Source of the DNA: CAVWNR01 sp963756525
Lineage (GTDB): Bacteria > Actinomycetota > Actinomycetes > Mycobacteriales > Jatrophihabitantaceae
Direction of reading: 5' to 3'
Length of the DNA stretch: 64,000 nt
Assembly (NCBI GenBank): GCA_963756525.1
Contig: CAVWNR010000003.1
Span: 310,001-374,000, forward strand
The position numbers and the translations under genes are program-made. The number at the start of each line of letters is the position of its first letter. The stretch's first letter is position 1. Under the pieces are notes generated by a model. That model made no database searches. It saw only the letters and a program-made list of their open reading frames with translations, and was not told where the DNA came from. Below, piece by piece: positions 23,704 through 32,365 of the stretch.

Positions 23704-23889
23704 CGGCGCTCCCCTGCCAGCGGGGCAGATCCGTGCCCCGGCGTCAAGTTGACCCCGGACAGGACAGAGATGACGGCATTTTGCGGCCACGAATTGGTAA
23801 CGATCCGCAGGCACTCAGGCGCGCACAGCTAGCGCACGTCCGCTAACGCACGTCCGCTGACGCGGGCCGCGATGCCGATGGTTCGGCCG
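23704..23889. other. Intergenic region upstream of the lipoprotein gene
   Basis: 186 nt between the lipoprotein start and the upp stop, both on the minus strand. It contains a short imperfect direct repeat (GCACGTCCGCTAAC and GCACGTCCGCTGAC, about 23832-23860). No gene, terminator or convincing promoter could be read. Confidence 0.4.
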
Positions 23890-24513
23890 CTAACGCCGAC
23901 CGAACTGCCGATCGCCGGCGTCGCCCAGCCCGGGCACGATGTAGGCGCGGTCGTTGAGCCCCTCGTCGACGCTCGCGGTGAAGACGTGCAGCGGTAGGCC
24001 GCTGGCCTCAAGCCGAGCCAGCCCCTCGGGCGCGGCCAGCGCGCAGACGACGGTGATCTGCTCGGCGCCGCGCGCGGCGAGCAAACAGACGCAGTGCAGC
24101 AGCGACCCGCCGGTCGCCAGCATCGGGTCGAGCACGAGCACCGCCCGGCCGGCTAGCGACTCCGGCAACGAGGCCATGTACGCGTCCGGCTCGTGGGTCT
24201 GTTCGTCTCGTGCGAGCCCGACGAAGCCCATCTGCGACTCCGGGAGGAGGTTGAACGCGGCCTCGGCCATGCCGAGGCCGGCACGCAACACCGGCACGAG
24301 TAGCGGCGGATCGGCGAGGGTCGCGCCGAGCGTCGGGCCCACGGGCGTGGTGATCGGCATGGGCTTCGTCGCGAGGTCGCGTGTGGCCTCGTACACGAGC
24401 AGCGTGGCCAGCTCGCGCAGCGCGGCGCGGAACTCGGCGTTGCTGCTCCGCTCGTCGCGCATCACGGTCAGTCGGGAGGCGACGATGGGATGGGCGACGA
24501 CGGTTGTCTGCAT
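23890..24513 (-). CDS. upp: Uracil phosphoribosyltransferase
   Basis: 207 residues from ATG 24513 (a GTG at 24522 is also possible). It salvages uracil with PRPP to UMP. Signatures: VVAHPIVASRLTVMRDERSSNAEFRAAL at the N-terminus, VPVLRAGLGMAEAAFNLLP, the PRPP-binding DPMLATGGSLLHC and the uracil-binding YIVPGLGDAGDRQFG at the C-terminus. Family length is 208. It is divergent from deoC in a region devoted to nucleoside salvage. Confidence 0.96.
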   Translation of the reverse strand: MQTTVVAHPIVASRLTVMRDERSSNAEFRAALRELATLLVYEATRDLATKPMPITTPVGPTLGATLADPPLLVPVLRAGLGMAEAAFNLLPESQMGFVGLARDEQTHEPDAYMASLPESLAGRAVLVLDPMLATGGSLLHCVCLLAARGAEQITVVCALAAPEGLARLEASGLPLHVFTASVDEGLNDRAYIVPGLGDAGDRQFGRR

Positions 24514-24683
24514 GGCGTGCACGCCGCGACACTAACCCTGCGCTGCGCTCGCCCGGGTTCGCGCCCGGTGTGCCCGCACGCGGGCAGGCGAACCGCACGG
24601 CGTGTCGCTGCACCAGCGTCGCCGGCCGGGCTCGACGTCCGGAACCGGCAACTGTTGCACAGCGGGAGGTCGTCGTCCGCTCC

Positions 24684-24689
24684 TAGACT
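24684..24689 (+). promoter_or_regulatory. -10-like TAGACT, leaderless start of deoC
   Basis: TAGACT, within TCCTAGACTG, ends 7 nt before the deoC ATG at 24697. No ribosome site is visible. The same TCCTAGACTG string occurs upstream of disA at 58713-58722. Confidence 0.5.
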
Positions 24690-24696
24690 GGTTTGG

Positions 24697-25647
24697 ATGA
24701 GCACCACGCTTGCGCCCGTCCTGCACGACGTCACCCGCGACGACGCGTCGCTGCGGCGTTTCCTGTTCGGCCTGCCCGGCGTGGATCAGGTCGGCGCCGA
24801 GGCACGGGCGGCGGGGCTCGCCACGCGCAGCATCAAGACGACTGCCAAGGCATGGGCGATCGACACCGCGATCTCGATGGTGGATCTCACCACGCTGGAG
24901 GGCGCGGACACGCCGGGCAAGGTGCGCTCGCTGTGCGCGAAGGCGGTGCGCCCCGACCCGGCCGATCCTTCGGTGCCGCCGGTGGCCGCGGTGTGCGTGT
25001 ACCCGGATCTCGTTGCGACAGCGGTCGACGCGCTGCGCGCCTCGCCGGTGGCGGTGGCCAGTGTGGCGACGGCGTTCCCGTCCGGGCGGGCGTCGCTGGC
25101 AACCAAGCTCTCCGACGTGCGGGAGGCGGTGGCCGCCGGGGCCGGTGAGATCGACATGGTCATCGACCGGGGCGCCTTCCTAGCCGGGCGATACCTGCAG
25201 GTGTTCGACGAGATCGTCGCAACGAAGAATGCATGTGCAACCGCGCATCTGAAGGTGATCCTGGAGACCGGCGAGTTGGTCACCCTCGACAACGTGCGCC
25301 GCGCGTCCTGGCTGGCGCTGCTCGCGGGCGGCGACTTCATCAAGACGTCGACGGGCAAGGTGACGCCGGCGGCCACCCCGCCGGTGGCGCTGGTGATGCT
25401 GGAGTCGGTGCGCGACTTCTTTGCGTCGACCGCAGAACTTCGCGGCGTGAAGCTGGCCGGCGGGATCCGGGCCAGCAAGCAGGCCGTGCGCTACCTGGTG
25501 ATGGTCAACGAGGTCGCCGGCGAGCAGTGGCTGACGCCGCGGCTGTTCCGCTTCGGCGCATCCAGCCTGCTCAACGACCTGCTGGAGCAGCGGCACAAGC
25601 TCGCCACCGGCGCCTACGACGGCCCGGACTACGTGACGGTGGATTGA
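24697..25647 (+). CDS. deoC: Deoxyribose-phosphate aldolase
   Basis: 316 residues from ATG 24697. It cleaves 2-deoxyribose-5-phosphate to glyceraldehyde-3-phosphate and acetaldehyde. The Schiff-base Lys216 sits in GGDFIKTSTGK, and the second active-site Lys in GVKLAGGIR. AVCVYPDLV and GAGEIDMVID are the other conserved strands. The N-terminal ~60-residue extension relative to E. coli DeoC matches the longer mammalian/actinobacterial type. An aldehyde dehydrogenase gene starts 1 nt after the stop, well suited to oxidise the acetaldehyde. Confidence 0.95.
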   Translation: MSTTLAPVLHDVTRDDASLRRFLFGLPGVDQVGAEARAAGLATRSIKTTAKAWAIDTAISMVDLTTLEGADTPGKVRSLCAKAVRPDPADPSVPPVAAVCVYPDLVATAVDALRASPVAVASVATAFPSGRASLATKLSDVREAVAAGAGEIDMVIDRGAFLAGRYLQVFDEIVATKNACATAHLKVILETGELVTLDNVRRASWLALLAGGDFIKTSTGKVTPAATPPVALVMLESVRDFFASTAELRGVKLAGGIRASKQAVRYLVMVNEVAGEQWLTPRLFRFGASSLLNDLLEQRHKLATGAYDGPDYVTVD

Positions 25648-25648
25648 C

Positions 25649-27094
25649 ATGAAATTCGACTATGCCCCGGCGCCCGAGTCGCGCGAGATCGCCCGGCTGC
25701 GCGCGTCCTACGGCATCTTCGTCGACGGCGCGTTCCGCGACGGTAGCGGCGAGGCGATCAAGACCATCAACCCGGCGAACGAGGAGCCGCTCGCCGAGGT
25801 CGCCGAGGCCGGCCCGTCCGACGTCGACGACGCGGTGGCCGCCGCGCGCCGGGCGTTCAAGGTGTGGTCGCGGCTGCCCGGCAAGGAGCGGGCGAAGTAC
25901 CTGTTCCGCATCGCGCGGGCCATCCAGGAGCGGGCTCGCGAGCTGGCCGTGCTCGAATCCCTCGACAACGGCAAGCCGATCCGCGAGTCGCGCGACATCG
26001 ACATCCCGCTCGCCGCGGCGCACTTCTTCTACTACGCCGGCTGGGCGGACAAGCTGGCGTACGCCGGATTCGGGCCCGATCCGCGGCCGGTCGGCGTCGC
26101 CGGTCAGGTGATTCCGTGGAACTTCCCGCTGCTGATGGCCGCCTGGAAGATCGCCCCGGCACTCGCCTGCGGCAACACCGTGGTGCTCAAGCCGGCCGAG
26201 ACCACGCCGCTCACCGCGCTGACGCTCGCCGAGATCGTCGCCGACGCCGACCTGCCGCCGGGTGTGGTGAACGTGCTCGCCGGCGGCCCGGCCATCGGGC
26301 GGGCGCTGGTCGAGCACCCGGACATCGACAAGATCGCGTTCACCGGCTCCACCGAGGTGGGCAAGCTGATCCAGCGCTCCGCGGCGGGCACCGGCAAGCG
26401 GCTCTCGCTCGAGCTCGGCGGCAAGGCGGCGAACATCATCTTCGACGACGCGCCGCTGGACCAGGCCGTCGAGGGCATCGTCAACGGGATCTTCTTCAAC
26501 CAGGGTCACGTCTGCTGCGCCGGTTCGCGGCTGTTCGTGCAGGAGTCGGTCGTGGACGAGGTGATCGCGGCACTGCAGCGGCGGATCGGCACGCTGCGGC
26601 TCGGCGACCCGCTCGACAAGAACACCGACATCGGCGCGATCAACTCCGCTGCGCAGCTGGCGCGCATCCGTGAACTCACGGACTCGGGCGAGGCCGAGGG
26701 CGCGGACCGGTGGACGGCGCCGTGCCCACTGCCCGAGCGCGGGTACTGGTTCGCCCCGACCGTGTTCACCCAGGTTTCGCCGGCACACCGGATCGCCCGC
26801 GAGGAGATCTTCGGCCCGGTGCTCTCCGTGCTGACCTTCCGCACCCCGGGCGAAGCGGTTGAGAAGGCCAACAACACGCCCTACGGGCTTTCCGCGGGTG
26901 TCTGGACGGAGAAGGGGTCGCGGATCCTGTCCATGGCGGCCAAGCTGCGCGCGGGCGTGATCTGGGCCAACACGTTCAACCGGTTCGATCCGGCTGCACC
27001 GTTCGGCGGCTACAAGGAGTCCGGCTTCGGCCGTGAGGGTGGCCGGCACGGCCTGGCTCCCTACCTGGACGGCGGGTCGTCCCGTGCCCGCTGA
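25649..27094 (+). CDS. Aldehyde dehydrogenase (full-length)
   Basis: 481 residues. All class landmarks of the NAD(P)-dependent ALDH superfamily are present: PWNFPLLMAAWKIAPALACGNTVVLKPAE, FTGSTEVGKLI, LELGGKAANIIFDDA with the general base Glu, FFNQGHVCCAGSRL with catalytic Cys289, and EIFGPVL. It follows deoC by 1 nt and overlaps the truncated ALDH gene by 11 nt, so the three are co-expressed. Likely substrate is acetaldehyde from the DeoC reaction; this is inferred from context. Confidence 0.94.
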   Translation: MKFDYAPAPESREIARLRASYGIFVDGAFRDGSGEAIKTINPANEEPLAEVAEAGPSDVDDAVAAARRAFKVWSRLPGKERAKYLFRIARAIQERARELAVLESLDNGKPIRESRDIDIPLAAAHFFYYAGWADKLAYAGFGPDPRPVGVAGQVIPWNFPLLMAAWKIAPALACGNTVVLKPAETTPLTALTLAEIVADADLPPGVVNVLAGGPAIGRALVEHPDIDKIAFTGSTEVGKLIQRSAAGTGKRLSLELGGKAANIIFDDAPLDQAVEGIVNGIFFNQGHVCCAGSRLFVQESVVDEVIAALQRRIGTLRLGDPLDKNTDIGAINSAAQLARIRELTDSGEAEGADRWTAPCPLPERGYWFAPTVFTQVSPAHRIAREEIFGPVLSVLTFRTPGEAVEKANNTPYGLSAGVWTEKGSRILSMAAKLRAGVIWANTFNRFDPAAPFGGYKESGFGREGGRHGLAPYLDGGSSRAR

Positions 27095-27968
27095 GCCAAC
27101 AACCAGTAAGCCGCAACGGTTGCGGGTGCGCAAGACATACAAGCTCTACGTCGCCGGTGCATTCCCGCGTTCGGAGTCCGGCCGTTCCTACCCGGTCCGG
27201 TCGGCCTCCCGAGAGCTGCTCGCCCATGCGGCGCAGGCCTCCCGCAAGGACGTCCGGGACGCGGTGCGTGCCGCCCGCGCCGCCTTCGGCGGTTGGTCGG
27301 GCGCGACTGCGTACAACCGCGGCCAGATCCTCTACCGCATCGCCGAGATGCTGGACGGCCGCCGCGACCAGTTCGCGACCGAGGTCGCCGACGCCGAGGG
27401 CATGCCGGCGGCGCGCGCGGGCGCACTGGTCGACGCCGCCGTCGACCGCTGGGTCTGGTACGCCGGATGGGCCGACAAGTACGCCCAGGTCGTCGGCGGA
27501 ACCAATCCGGTGGCCGGACCCTACTTCAACTTCTCGCTGCCCGAACCGAACGGCGTGGTCGGCGTCCTGGCCCCACAACAGTCGAGCCTGCTCGGCCTGG
27601 TCAGCGTGCTCGCCCCGGTCATCGTCACCGGGAACACCGCCGTCGCGGTCGCCGCCCAGGACCGCCCGCTGCCCGCGATCTCCTTCGCCGAGGTGCTCGC
27701 CACATCCGACCTGCCCGGCGGCGTCGTCAATCTGCTCACCGGGCTGACCGCCGAGCTCGCCCCCTGGCTCGCCAGCCACCGCGACGTCAACGCGATCGAC
27801 CTCACCGGCGTCGAGCCGGGCGCGCGGACCGCGCTGCAGCAGGCCGCCGCCGACAACGTCAAGCGCGTCTACGCGCCGGCAGCCGAGGATTGGACGGACG
27901 AGCCGGGCATCGAGCGGATCGACGCGTTCGTCGAGACCAAGACCGTCTGGCACCCGATCGGCGTGTGA
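27084..27968 (+). CDS. Truncated aldehyde dehydrogenase-like protein lacking the catalytic half
   Basis: 294 residues from GTG 27084, overlapping the full ALDH gene by 11 nt. It matches only the N-terminal NAD-binding part of ALDHs (YKLYVAGAFPRSESGRSYPV, AFGGWSGATAYNRGQILYRIAEMLDGR, VVGVLAPQQSSLLGLVSVLAPVIVTGNTAV). The catalytic Cys/Glu region is absent and the stop is clean, so it is not a frameshifted remnant of the neighbour. PWNFP is changed to APQQS and KPAE to AAQD, so cofactor binding may also be lost. Probably a regulatory or structural partner of the upstream ALDH. Confidence 0.82.
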   Translation: MPAEPTTSKPQRLRVRKTYKLYVAGAFPRSESGRSYPVRSASRELLAHAAQASRKDVRDAVRAARAAFGGWSGATAYNRGQILYRIAEMLDGRRDQFATEVADAEGMPAARAGALVDAAVDRWVWYAGWADKYAQVVGGTNPVAGPYFNFSLPEPNGVVGVLAPQQSSLLGLVSVLAPVIVTGNTAVAVAAQDRPLPAISFAEVLATSDLPGGVVNLLTGLTAELAPWLASHRDVNAIDLTGVEPGARTALQQAAADNVKRVYAPAAEDWTDEPGIERIDAFVETKTVWHPIGV

Positions 27969-28052
27969 TCGTTCACTCCTGCGATCAAGTTGCCAATTCC
28001 TCGCCTGCTCAACGCAACCGCAACTAGATCACGCGACGGCCTCGCGGCCGGG

Positions 28053-28058
28053 TAGGTT
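28053..28058 (+). promoter_or_regulatory. -10-like TAGGTT, leaderless start of the gene at 28067
   Basis: TAGGTT ends 8 nt before ATG 28067, again without a Shine-Dalgarno sequence. Confidence 0.4.
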
Positions 28059-28066
28059 AGCCGCCT

Positions 28067-29080
28067 ATGAGCAGTCCCCTCGACGCGTCGATCGTCCCGA
28101 TCACCCTCACCGTCAACGGGCGGATCGGTCTCACCCTCTGGGCGCCCCCCTGGGAGGACGAAGAGGGCGAAGAATGGCAGGGATTCCTCGGTGACGGCGC
28201 GAAGATCCTGCTCTTCCCGAGCGCCCGCGAGTTGGCCGACTTCGTCGCGTCCGGGGAGGATAACGACCTCTCCGACCACCCGGCCTGGGGCCGGGTCCGC
28301 AAGCTCACGCCCGACCAGTTGCGCCCGTCGCCGGACGACAGCTACGACCTCGACCAGGTCTACGACTGGGCGTCGGGCGAGCCCGACCCGGTGAGCGTGT
28401 CGTCGCTGGCCAACGTCGTCGACATGGTCGGCAAGATCGCGGACTGCTGCGACGACGGCGCGCTGCGCCGCCTGGTCGCGAACACGCCCGAGTACGAAGA
28501 CCTGGTCAGCGAGGACGTCAGCTACCAAGGCAAGGACGGCCGCAAGCGCTGGAACGAGCTCGGCGACGTGATCGCCGATAGCTGGGAACGTGCGATCACT
28601 CGGGTGGAGAGCTGGCTCGAGTGGCGCGGCGATTTCGCGACGACCGACCTCGACGCAGAGACGATCTGGGACCGCATCGGGGCCGAACCCATCGAGCTGA
28701 CGCTGTCCGACGCCACCTACCTGACCGTGCGCGGATACCTCGACGGCGAGGTGCTCTTCCTCGGCGAGGACCTCACGGTCGCGGTGTTCAGCGACCCCAC
28801 AGAGCTCGCCCAGTACTGCCGTACCGCGCGCAGCCACGAACTGACCCGGCTGCCGGACTGGGAGGAGCTCGCCGACGCGGGCGACGAGGAGTTCGAGCCC
28901 GCGCTCGACGCCAGCTACGACCTCACCTCGCCGTCGACCCGCGCGGGCGAGGTGCTGCGCGAACTCGCGACGTTCTGCCGGCTCGACGCCGACGCCGACG
29001 CGCTGGTCGACCCCGTCGACCCGCAGCGTTGGGACAACCTGGTCGCCGAGGTCGAAACCTGCCTGCAGCCGCAGCGCTGA
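28067..29080 (+). CDS. Acidic actinobacterial protein with an internal duplication, function unknown
   Basis: 337 residues, rich in Asp/Glu and Trp, no signal or membrane segments. Two halves repeat the same plan: FLGDGAKILLFPSARELADFV...HPAWGRV...DSYDL (about residues 40-105) and FLGEDLTVAVFSDPTELAQYC...LPDWEEL...ASYDL (about 220-285). Similar proteins in streptomycetes are, as I recall, annotated loosely as primosomal proteins without evidence. I see no helicase, nuclease or DNA-binding motif. It overlaps the amidase gene by 1 nt. Confidence 0.75.
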   Translation: MSSPLDASIVPITLTVNGRIGLTLWAPPWEDEEGEEWQGFLGDGAKILLFPSARELADFVASGEDNDLSDHPAWGRVRKLTPDQLRPSPDDSYDLDQVYDWASGEPDPVSVSSLANVVDMVGKIADCCDDGALRRLVANTPEYEDLVSEDVSYQGKDGRKRWNELGDVIADSWERAITRVESWLEWRGDFATTDLDAETIWDRIGAEPIELTLSDATYLTVRGYLDGEVLFLGEDLTVAVFSDPTELAQYCRTARSHELTRLPDWEELADAGDEEFEPALDASYDLTSPSTRAGEVLRELATFCRLDADADALVDPVDPQRWDNLVAEVETCLQPQR

Positions 29081-30483
29081 TGCCCGACCTCGATCCGGCG
29101 ACGATCCCCCGACTGCACGACGCTCTGCTCGCCGGGACGCTGGACGCCGTCGAGCTCACCGAGGCGTATCTGGACCGGATCGCCGCCGTCGACCCGTCCG
29201 TGCGCGCGGTGCTCGCCCTTCATCCGGACGCGCTCTCGAACGCTCGAGCCAGCGCCGAGCGTTACCGCGCCGGGGACGCCCGCGGCCCGCTGGACGGTGT
29301 CCCGCTGCTGGTCAAGGACAACATCGCGGTCACCGGGCTCCCCACGACGGCGGGGTCACGGGCGCTCGCGGACTCGGCGCCGCCGGACGCGACCCTCGTG
29401 CGACGGCTGCGCGCCGCCGGCGCGGTGATCCTCGGCAAGGCGAACCTGTCGGAGTGGGCCAACTTCCGCTGCACCCGCTCGACCAGCGGGTGGAGCCTCA
29501 TCGGCGGGCAGACGCGCAACCCGCACGCCCTGGACCGCAGCCCGTCCGGCTCGTCGTCCGGCTCGGCCGCCGCGGTAGCCGCGTCGCTCGCGCAGGTCGC
29601 GATCGGCACCGAGACCGACGGCTCGATCGTCTCGCCGGCGGCCGTCTGCGGCGTCGTCGGCCTGAAACCGACGCTCGGCGCGGTGCCCGGCGAGGGGATC
29701 GTTCCGGTCTCGTCGGCGCAGGACACCGCGGGACCGATCGGCCGGAATGTCGTCGACATCGCGATCACCCAAGCGGTACTGGCCGGCACGCGGCCGTTCG
29801 ACCTGGCCGGAGCGAGCCTCGCCGGGACGCGGCTCGGGCTGTGGCGGCCGCGCAGATCGGACGACGACACCGACGCCGTGCTCGACGCCGCGGCCGGCAT
29901 CGCCCGCGACGCCGGCGCGGAGCTGGTCGAGGTACGCCTGGACACCGACGGGATCGGCGCGCTGGAGATGCCGGCGATGTGCGCGGAGTTCCGCCATGAG
30001 CTCGACTCCTACCTGGCCGCCGCGCCCGGATCCGGGCCGCGCGACCTGGCCGCGCTGGTCGAGTTCAACCGCCGCGATCCGGACGAGCTGGCGCTCTTCG
30101 GCCAGGACCGCTTCGAGCAGGCGCTGGACGCGCCGGGCGTGACCGATCCCGCTCATCGGGCGCGGCGCGCGCAGGCGCGCGAGCTGGCCCGCCGGGCAAT
30201 CGACGCCCCGCTCGCGACGCACCGCCTCGACGCCATCGTCACGCTCGCGAACAACCCCGCCTGGCCGATCGACTACGCCGCCGGTGACGACTACCGCGTC
30301 GCCACCGCGACCCCGGCCGCGGTGGCGGGGTACCCGTCGGTGACGATTCCGGCTGGTTTCGTCGGCACACTGCCCGTCGGAATCAGCTTCCTCGGCGGCC
30401 ACGGCCAGGACGGGTGGCTGCTGCGGCTGGCGAGCGCGTTCGAGCAGCGGGCGGCTGCCCGACGGCCCCCGCAGATCGGGTAA
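29080..30483 (+). CDS. Amidase (amidase signature family)
   Basis: 467 residues. The Ser-cisSer-Lys triad regions are present: LLVKDNIAVTGLPTTAGS (Lys), RSPSGSSSGSAAAVAA (cis-Ser) and GTETDGSIVSPAAVCGVVGLKPT (nucleophile Ser). It hydrolyses an amide to acid and ammonia; substrates of this broad family cannot be assigned by sequence. It lacks the GatA context (no gatB/gatC nearby) so is not tRNA amidotransferase. Translationally coupled to the preceding acidic protein (TGATG). Confidence 0.9.
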   Translation: MPDLDPATIPRLHDALLAGTLDAVELTEAYLDRIAAVDPSVRAVLALHPDALSNARASAERYRAGDARGPLDGVPLLVKDNIAVTGLPTTAGSRALADSAPPDATLVRRLRAAGAVILGKANLSEWANFRCTRSTSGWSLIGGQTRNPHALDRSPSGSSSGSAAAVAASLAQVAIGTETDGSIVSPAAVCGVVGLKPTLGAVPGEGIVPVSSAQDTAGPIGRNVVDIAITQAVLAGTRPFDLAGASLAGTRLGLWRPRRSDDDTDAVLDAAAGIARDAGAELVEVRLDTDGIGALEMPAMCAEFRHELDSYLAAAPGSGPRDLAALVEFNRRDPDELALFGQDRFEQALDAPGVTDPAHRARRAQARELARRAIDAPLATHRLDAIVTLANNPAWPIDYAAGDDYRVATATPAAVAGYPSVTIPAGFVGTLPVGISFLGGHGQDGWLLRLASAFEQRAAARRPPQIG

Positions 30484-30523
30484 CGCGGCACAGCGTGCCG
30501 CTCGTCGGCCGAGTCGGCGGCCA

Positions 30524-32269
30524 TCACGCGCTCTGCGCCAGCGCGCGGCGGACCTCCGGCGCCACCGACCGCGCCGCGTCGGCGTCGGCGTCCTCGACCC
30601 GAGTCTGCGACGCCCGCTCGGCGTCGACCCGGGCCGCATACTGAGCGGTCTCCGACTCGCGCGTCGCGGCGTCCCAGCCGAGCACCCGTCCGATCAGCTC
30701 GGCGACCGCCGGCGCCGACTCGATGCCGCGGTGCGGGTACTCGATCGAGATACGGGTGCGCCGGGCCAGCACATCCTCTAGGTGCAGCGCGCCCTCGTGG
30801 GTGACCGCGTAGCGGATCTCGGCCATCAGGTAGTCCGGCGCGCCGGGCACGGTCTGCAGCAGCGCACGATCGGCCAGGCCCGGCTCGAGCACGTCGCGGA
30901 TCATCGAGCCGTACCGATCGAGCACGTGGGTCACCCGGTAAGGGTGCAGCCCGTACTCGGCGGCGAGCGCCTCGACCTGGTTGCGCATGGCGAAGTACCC
31001 GTCCGCGCCGAGCAGCGGCACCTTGTCGGTGCACGACGGCGCGACCCGCACCGGCAGGTCATCGGCGCCGGCGTCCACGGCGTCGGCGGCCATCACCCGG
31101 TAGGTGGTGTACTTGCCGCCCGCGATCGAGATCAGCCCGGGAACCACCCGGGCCACATCGTGCTCGCGGGAGAGCTTGGAGGTTTCTTCCGACTCGCCGG
31201 CGAGCAGCGGTCGCAGCCCGGCGTAGACACCCTCGATGTCGTCCTGGGTCAGCGGCGTGACGAGCACGCGATTGACGTGCTCGAGCAGGTAGTCGATGTC
31301 GGATCGGGTGGCCGCCGGGTGAGCCAGGTCCAGCTGCCAGTCGGTGTCGGTCGTGCCGATGAGCCAGTGATTCTTCCAGGGGATGACCAGCAGCACCGAG
31401 GTCTCGGTGCGCAGGATCAGGCCGGCGTCACCGACGATCTTCCGCCTCGGCACGACGAGGTGCACGCCCTTGGACGCGCGGACCTCGAACCGGCCGCGGC
31501 CGCCCGACATCGCCTGGATCTCGTCGGTCCAGACGCCGGTGCAGTTCAGGACGACGCCGGCGCGCACAGTGGTTTCGCGGCCGTCCTCGCTGTCGCGCAC
31601 CTCGACGCCGACGACCCGGTCGGACTCCCGGGCGAAGCCCACCGCGCGGGTCGAGGCGCGCACGACCGCGCCGTACCGGGCGGCGGTGCGAGCGACGGTG
31701 AGCGTGTGCCGCGCGTCGTCGGCCTGCGCGTCGAAGAAGCACACCGCGCCGATCAGCGCGTCCCGGCGCAATCCGGGGAAGGTCCGCAGCGCCGCTGCCC
31801 TGGTCAGGTGCTTCTGCGGCGGCACGCTGCTGCGTCCGCCCATCGTGTCGTAAAGGGCCAGGCCGCTTGCGACGTAGGGTCGCTCCCACCCCCGGTGGCT
31901 GAGCGGGTACAGGAAGGGCACCGGTTTGACCAGGTGCGGCGCGAGGTGGTTCGTGATCAGATCGCGCTCCCGCAGCGCCTCGCGGACCAGGCCGAACTCC
32001 AGCTGTTCCAGGTAGCGCAGCCCGCCGTGGATCAGCTTCGACGACCGGCTGGACGTGCCCGAGGCGAAATCGCGCATCTCGATCAGGGCCACGGTGAGCC
32101 CGCGGGTCGCGGCGTCGAGGGCGGCGCCGGCTCCGGTCACCCCGCCGCCGACGACCACCACGTCGAACGAGTCGGTGGCCAGCCGCCGCCAGGCGGCCTC
32201 GCGGTAGTTGCCGTCCAGCCGGGATGCCGCGCCGCCGCGCGGGATCGTCGGCGCCGGATCCTCCGCCAC
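30524..32269 (-). CDS. glpD: Glycerol-3-phosphate dehydrogenase (FAD)
   Basis: 581 residues from GTG 32269. It oxidises glycerol-3-phosphate to dihydroxyacetone phosphate at the membrane and passes electrons to quinone. Signatures: FDVVVVGGGVTGAGAALDAATRG (FAD), IEMRDFASGTSSRSSKLIHGGLRYLEQ (GlpD signature) and VVPGLISIAGGKYTTYRVMA. The C-terminal domain (DKVPLLGADGY...) is the usual helical cap. TAGCGT ends 7 nt upstream of the GTG on its strand, so a leaderless mRNA is likely. Position matches glpD2 near lpdA in M. tuberculosis. Confidence 0.94.
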   Translation of the reverse strand: MAEDPAPTIPRGGAASRLDGNYREAAWRRLATDSFDVVVVGGGVTGAGAALDAATRGLTVALIEMRDFASGTSSRSSKLIHGGLRYLEQLEFGLVREALRERDLITNHLAPHLVKPVPFLYPLSHRGWERPYVASGLALYDTMGGRSSVPPQKHLTRAAALRTFPGLRRDALIGAVCFFDAQADDARHTLTVARTAARYGAVVRASTRAVGFARESDRVVGVEVRDSEDGRETTVRAGVVLNCTGVWTDEIQAMSGGRGRFEVRASKGVHLVVPRRKIVGDAGLILRTETSVLLVIPWKNHWLIGTTDTDWQLDLAHPAATRSDIDYLLEHVNRVLVTPLTQDDIEGVYAGLRPLLAGESEETSKLSREHDVARVVPGLISIAGGKYTTYRVMAADAVDAGADDLPVRVAPSCTDKVPLLGADGYFAMRNQVEALAAEYGLHPYRVTHVLDRYGSMIRDVLEPGLADRALLQTVPGAPDYLMAEIRYAVTHEGALHLEDVLARRTRISIEYPHRGIESAPAVAELIGRVLGWDAATRESETAQYAARVDAERASQTRVEDADADAARSVAPEVRRALAQSA

Positions 32270-32276
32270 TCGGGCA

Positions 32277-32282
32277 ACGCTA
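32277..32282 (-). promoter_or_regulatory. -10-like TAGCGT, leaderless start of glpD
   Basis: On the minus strand TAGCGT is followed by 7 nt and the glpD GTG, with no ribosome site. Confidence 0.45.
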
Positions 32283-32365
32283 GCGTGTCCAGCCCGGAAG
32301 AAGGTTGCCGCCTTGCCGTCGACAACGTTCCGCGCAGGGCCGTGCGTCCGTACCGTGAGGGCGTG

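Noticed and set aside
27969..28052. Hairpin terminator after the truncated aldehyde dehydrogenase
   Set aside because: Only short, imperfect pairings such as GTGATC...GATCAC are present; too weak to list as a terminator.
29080..30483. GatA subunit of tRNA amidotransferase
   Set aside because: No gatB or gatC nearby and the protein is coupled to an unrelated acidic protein; a general amidase is the safer call.
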